Shown piece by piece: positions 60,448 through 64,000 of a DNA stretch of 64,000 nt. Positions within the stretch are counted from its first letter, which is position 1. Every line of letters begins with the position of its first letter. The position numbers and the translations under genes were made by a program. The notes beneath the pieces were generated by a model. The model worked only from the letters and a program-made list of their open reading frames with translations, had not been told where the DNA came from and did no database searches. Source of the stretch: JAQVEB01 sp028698105 (lineage in GTDB: Bacteria > Bacteroidota > Bacteroidia > Bacteroidales > Dysgonomonadaceae); the NCBI GenBank assembly GCA_964293155.1, contig CAXYYA010000016.1:1-64000 (forward strand), read 5' to 3'.

Positions 60448-61296
60448 ATGACAAACAAAACAATTCTATTGATTATTTTTTCCGGAATTTTTCTTTTTGC
60501 TTGCCAAAACAACCAAAAAGAAAAAAAATCCGAAAATTTTGAAACTATTACCACCCCAACCGGAAAATGGCAATTGGTGTGGGATGAAGAATTCGACTAC
60601 ACCGGCTTACCCGATTCCACCAAATGGAGTTACGATACAAAAGGAAACGAATGGGGCTGGGGAAACAACGAAGCTCAGTTTTACACCGCCGGTGATTCGT
60701 CTAATGCGTACGTAAGTGAAGGATTTCTTACCATTACTGCCAAAATAGACAGCATGGGCGGCAAAAAATACACCTCCGCCCGATTGATAACCAAAGATAA
60801 AGGCGATTGGCTGTACGGCCGGTTCGAGATCAAAGCAAAGCTCCCTACGGGATTGGGAACGTGGCCCGCCATCTGGATGTTGTCCACAGACTGGGAATAC
60901 GGCAACTGGCCTGCAAGCGGCGAAATAGATATTATGGAAAACGTGGGATATATTCCCGACACCATTATCGGAACCGTACATACAGAAAGTTACAATCACA
61001 TGATTGGGACACAAAAGACCGACAGTATTTACATTCCAACCAATTTCACCGATTTCCACGTTTATTCATTGGAGTGGGAAGAAAACGAAATTCGCCTTTA
61101 TGTGGACGATGCGAATTACTTCACGTTCAATAACGAAGGGAAAAGCTTCAAAGAGTGGCCTTTCGACAAAAGGTTTCATCTGTTGTTAAATCTGGCAATA
61201 GGCGGAAATTGGGGAGGAAAAAAAGGAGTGGACGACTCGCTGTTCCCGCATAAATTTCTGATTGACTACGTTCGAGTTTATAAAAAATCGGAATAA
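60448..61296 (+). CDS. GH16 beta-glucanase lipoprotein
   Basis: A 282-residue endo-beta-glucanase of the laminarinase/lichenase type. The signal peptide ends in lipobox LFAC. The jelly-roll domain begins WQLVWDEEFDYTG and carries the catalytic motif GEIDIMENVG (nucleophile Glu159, Asp161, acid/base Glu164), with WPAIWML and HVYSLEWEENEIRLYVD as flanking conserved blocks. The extra Met in ExDxxME is the normal beta-bulge form of laminarinases. It should cut beta-1,3 or mixed-linkage glucans for the SusCD pair. It lies directly behind a terminator and is followed by another. Confidence 0.94.
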   Translation: MTNKTILLIIFSGIFLFACQNNQKEKKSENFETITTPTGKWQLVWDEEFDYTGLPDSTKWSYDTKGNEWGWGNNEAQFYTAGDSSNAYVSEGFLTITAKIDSMGGKKYTSARLITKDKGDWLYGRFEIKAKLPTGLGTWPAIWMLSTDWEYGNWPASGEIDIMENVGYIPDTIIGTVHTESYNHMIGTQKTDSIYIPTNFTDFHVYSLEWEENEIRLYVDDANYFTFNNEGKSFKEWPFDKRFHLLLNLAIGGNWGGKKGVDDSLFPHKFLIDYVRVYKKSE

Positions 61297-61318
61297 TTTT
61301 ACAAACCAATTCTTTTCC

Positions 61319-61353
61319 AAAGCGGGTTATTCAAAAAATAATCCGCTTTTTTT
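61319..61353 (+). terminator. Intrinsic terminator after the GH16 gene
   Basis: A 13-bp stem including one G-U pair (AAAGCGGGTTATT with AATAATCCGCTTT), 6-nt loop and T7. It closes the second glycan locus. Confidence 0.85.
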
Positions 61354-61387
61354 GCGATTTTATGGTGATTAGTCGCGGCAAATTCAT

Positions 61388-61395
61388 TAAATTTG
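61388..61395 (+). promoter_or_regulatory. -7 box TAAATTTG upstream of cstA
   Basis: Exact TAnnTTTG match, 20 nt before the cstA ATG. No clear -33 element. Confidence 0.4.
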
Positions 61396-61415
61396 GGCAA
61401 TCTTAACGCAAATTC

Positions 61416-62858
61416 ATGATCACCTTCATCATTTGCTTATCGTTTCTTGTGCTGGGATACGCGTTCTATTCCCGGTACATTGAAAAGGTTTTCGGAGCCA
61501 ACGCCGATAACCAGACGCCTGCTTACAAAATGCGCGATACCGTGGATTATATTCCCATGCCGTGGTGGCGCGTTTTCCTTATTCAGTTCCTGAATATTGC
61601 CGGACTGGGGCCTATTTTCGGAGCGCTGGCCGGAGCCATGTGGGGGCCGGTAGCCTTCATCTGGATTGTTTTCGGAACGATATTCGGCGGAGCCGTGCAC
61701 GATTATTTTTCGGGGATGCTCTCCATCAAACACAACGGACTGAGCGTAACAGAGATCATCGGTATCTACTTAGGCCTCACTGCCAAGCAGGTAATGCGGT
61801 TGTTCACCGTGGTACTTATGGTATTGGTGGGAGCCGTGTTCATCATGGGCCCGGCCAAAATACTTTCGGGGTTGACACCCGATTATGCCACCATGACTTT
61901 TTGGGTGATCGTTATCTTCGTTTATTACGTTTTGGCAACCCTGTTACCCATTGACAAAATTATCGGTCGCGTTTATCCCGTGTTTGGAGCTGCATTGGTA
62001 TTCATGGCATTGGGATTGATCGTTGCTTTAATCGTAAAAGGATATCATTTGCCCGAACTTACTCCCGGTAATTTGCACAACTTTCATTACGATAACGAAA
62101 AATTCCCCATTTTCCCGCTGCTGTTCATCTCCATTGCGTGCGGCGCCATATCGGGTTTTCACGCCACACAATCGCCTTTAATGGCGCGATGCATCAAAAA
62201 CGAAAAAGAAGGCCGAAAAGTGTTCTACGGTGCCATGATAGTTGAAGGCGTGGTTGCCCTCATCTGGGCTGCCATCGGCATGAGTTTTTTCGGCGGGATC
62301 AGGGAGCTTAACACGGTAATGGTTGAACATCAGGGTAATGCGGCCTGGGCGGTAAATGAAATTTCAAATTCGTTGCTTGGCAAATTGGGCGGCATACTGG
62401 CTATCCTCGGTGTTGTTGCCGCGCCCATAACTTCGGGAGACACGGCTTTCCGAAGTGCGCGACTTATTGTTGCCGATTTCCTGAAAATGAAACAAGGCCC
62501 CATCATAAACCGCTTGTGGATTACCATTCCGCTATTCACAACAGGCTTTCTTCTGACACGGGTGAACTTCGATATTATCTGGCGCTATTTTGCCTGGGCA
62601 AATCAAACTTTAGCTACCGTTTTCCTCTGGACAATAACGGTATATCTGCTTTTGGAGCGGAAAAAATATCAAATCACGCTGTTGCCTGCCTTGTTTATGA
62701 CGTACGTTATTTCCACTTATATTTTACTTGCTCCGGAAGGCTTTGCCTTATCGAAACCGATTTCCTATACTATTGGCGGTACGATAACTGCAAGCGTCTT
62801 TATCGTTTTTTTGTTGTATAAAAAAAACACTGCACGGAAAATTAAAACAAGCTCCTGA
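61416..62858 (+). CDS. cstA: Carbon starvation protein CstA family transporter
   Basis: A 480-residue polytopic protein of the CstA family, which imports peptides or pyruvate. The N-terminal block (YSRYIEKVFGANADNQTPAY, DYIPMPWWRVFLIQFLNIAGLGPIFGALAG-type sequence) and the SGFHATQSPLMARC loop near residue 245 are diagnostic. It is shorter than E. coli CstA (about 700), as is the common compact Bacteroidetes form. It is probably monocistronic; peptide import would fit the exported S9 peptidase encoded upstream. Confidence 0.93.
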   Translation: MITFIICLSFLVLGYAFYSRYIEKVFGANADNQTPAYKMRDTVDYIPMPWWRVFLIQFLNIAGLGPIFGALAGAMWGPVAFIWIVFGTIFGGAVHDYFSGMLSIKHNGLSVTEIIGIYLGLTAKQVMRLFTVVLMVLVGAVFIMGPAKILSGLTPDYATMTFWVIVIFVYYVLATLLPIDKIIGRVYPVFGAALVFMALGLIVALIVKGYHLPELTPGNLHNFHYDNEKFPIFPLLFISIACGAISGFHATQSPLMARCIKNEKEGRKVFYGAMIVEGVVALIWAAIGMSFFGGIRELNTVMVEHQGNAAWAVNEISNSLLGKLGGILAILGVVAAPITSGDTAFRSARLIVADFLKMKQGPIINRLWITIPLFTTGFLLTRVNFDIIWRYFAWANQTLATVFLWTITVYLLLERKKYQITLLPALFMTYVISTYILLAPEGFALSKPISYTIGGTITASVFIVFLLYKKNTARKIKTSS

Positions 62859-62938
62859 ATTTGTTACGTTTTTGTTAAGATTTAAGGCGCTCATTAACAT
62901 TGAATCGTAAAAAGTGGAAATAAAAAAAAGTATTTGCC

Positions 62939-62946
62939 TATTTTTG
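62939..62946 (+). promoter_or_regulatory. -7 box TATTTTTG upstream of the PiT gene
   Basis: Exact TAnnTTTG match, 48 nt before the ATG at 62995. No clear -33 element. Confidence 0.42.
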
Positions 62947-62994
62947 CACTCGAAATGAAGCAACAACACTATCGTTTTATATAAATTTCTATTA

Positions 62995-64000
62995 ATGGAT
63001 CCTATTTATCTTATTATTGTCATTGTGCTCCTCGTTTTGGCAGCTTTAGATTTAACGGTGGGAGTAGCCAATGACGCCGTAAACTTTCTGAACTCAAGTA
63101 TCGGGTCGAAAGTGGCACCCTTGTGGGTGATTCTTACCGTAGCTTCCGTGGGAGTGATGCTTGGAACGCTATTTTCGAGCGGAATGATGGAGATTGCCCG
63201 AAGCGGCGTCTTTAATCCGCACATGTTCACGTTCCCGAATATCATGATGCTGTTTTTGGCCGTCATGATAACCGATGTTATTCTCCTCGACATTTTTAAC
63301 ACGTTCGGCATGCCCACTTCCACAACAGTATCGTTGGTATCGGGATTACTGGGCGCAGCCGTAGCGGTATCGTTATACAGCATTGCGCAAAACGATGCCG
63401 GAACGCTCTCGGAATACATCAACACGAGTAAAGTACTGGCGATTTTTTCCGGCATACTGATCTCTGTAGCTGTTGCGTTTCTTGTGGGTAGTTTGGTGAT
63501 GTATATCACACGGTCTATTTTTTCGTTCAATTATCACCGCTCTTTCAAATTTTTCGGTGCAATATGGGGCGGATTCGCGCTCACTGCCATCACATATTTC
63601 GCCGTATTTAAAGGATTGAAAGGAAGCGCTTTTGTATCGAAGGAATTTTTGGCATACCTCGGCAGCCACATGGGCACGGCATTGCTTTACGCATTTCTCG
63701 GATGGACGCTGCTGATGGGAATTTTGCAACACATATTCAGAGTCAACATTCTGCGTGTGATCGTATTGGCCGGCACATTGGCGCTGGCGTTGGCATTTGC
63801 CAGCAACGACCTGGTTAACTTCATCGGCGTTTTCATGGCCGGAATGAGTTCTTACGAGATCGCATCGGGCATACATGCGTCGGGCGGCGATATTAACAGC
63901 CTGTTTATGGACAGGTTGAGTGAACCGGTTGTTGCCGATTGGCGATTCCTCGTGGGATCGGGTGTAATCATGATCATGGCATTGTGGTTTTCAAAAAAAT
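62995..64000 (+). CDS. PiT family inorganic phosphate transporter, N-terminal part
   Basis: The frame opens at ATG 62995 and stays open to the end of the window (335 codons). The first signature GVANDAVNFLNS (near residue 23) and the second, ASNDLVNFIGVFMAG (near 265), are the paired repeats of PiT permeases, and TFGMPTSTTVSLVSGLLG (near 103) is the usual following motif. It has several transmembrane helices in each half. PiT proteins take up phosphate with H+ or Na+. The 3' end is outside the window. A -7 box lies upstream. Confidence 0.93.
   Translation, partial: MDPIYLIIVIVLLVLAALDLTVGVANDAVNFLNSSIGSKVAPLWVILTVASVGVMLGTLFSSGMMEIARSGVFNPHMFTFPNIMMLFLAVMITDVILLDIFNTFGMPTSTTVSLVSGLLGAAVAVSLYSIAQNDAGTLSEYINTSKVLAIFSGILISVAVAFLVGSLVMYITRSIFSFNYHRSFKFFGAIWGGFALTAITYFAVFKGLKGSAFVSKEFLAYLGSHMGTALLYAFLGWTLLMGILQHIFRVNILRVIVLAGTLALALAFASNDLVNFIGVFMAGMSSYEIASGIHASGGDINSLFMDRLSEPVVADWRFLVGSGVIMIMALWFSKK

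Overview
The window comes from a member of the Bacteroidetes, most likely the Bacteroidales; a Dysgonomonadaceae-type genus such as Proteiniphilum, Petrimonas or Fermentimonas is my inference. Evidence: two SusC/SusD pairs, a hybrid two-component regulator with a periplasmic sugar-binding domain, an ECF-sigma/FecR pair, a PorW/SprE-like type IX secretion lipoprotein, Bacteroidetes-type -7 boxes (TAnnTTTG) and no strong Shine-Dalgarno sequences. No rRNA, tRNA, CRISPR array or intact transposase was seen. No gap longer than 300 bases lacks a gene.

Region 1 (1-3335) is accessory DNA: the end of a Fic protein gene and a tight three-gene unit (unknown protein, KptA-type RNA 2'-phosphotransferase, ankyrin/zinc-ribbon protein). 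Each is followed by a large foldable intergenic block resembling an integron attC site. Region 2 (3336-11956) is mostly housekeeping: lpxH, a SufT/MIP18-like gene, radC, efp, an LTA-synthase-like sulfatase, a purine permease paired with a Tsx-like outer membrane protein, and cysS. Region 3 (11957-18950) holds an ATPase gene remnant, a RhuM-family gene, yaaA, a sodium:neurotransmitter-type symporter with a GH33 sialidase, aroA, a small conserved gene and a lone zinc/manganese-type ABC permease.

Region 4 (19199-30654) is a complete fructan utilisation locus: GTG-started hybrid sensor/regulator, SusC, SusD, GH32 fructanase lipoprotein, fructokinase and sugar MFS transporter, closed by a bidirectional terminator. 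Region 5 (30758-40061) has an ECF sigma factor with a membrane protein and CPBP protease, a porW-like gene, rdgB, an oxidoreductase, an AT-rich beta-barrel gene, a GH110 alpha-galactosidase gene broken by one frameshift in an A7 run, and a DMT transporter.

Region 6 (40187-47237, minus strand) is a full trp operon in the order trpB-E-G-D-C-F-A. It is preceded by a 19-residue leader peptide with tandem Trp codons and an intrinsic terminator, that is, a candidate trp attenuator. A cluster of REP-like palindromes lies between trpF and trpA. Region 7 (47264-50656) carries copper handling genes: a metallochaperone, an ORF6N protein and a CopA-type ATPase. Region 8 (50773-64000) has an S9 peptidase, a second glycan locus (ECF sigma, FecR, STN-SusC, SusD, GH16 beta-glucanase), cstA and the start of a PiT phosphate transporter gene running off the window.

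The most interesting points are the trp leader, the attC-like cassette carrying KptA, the GH110 frameshift, the terminator 3 nt before the GH16 start, and several families of short dispersed intergenic repeats.
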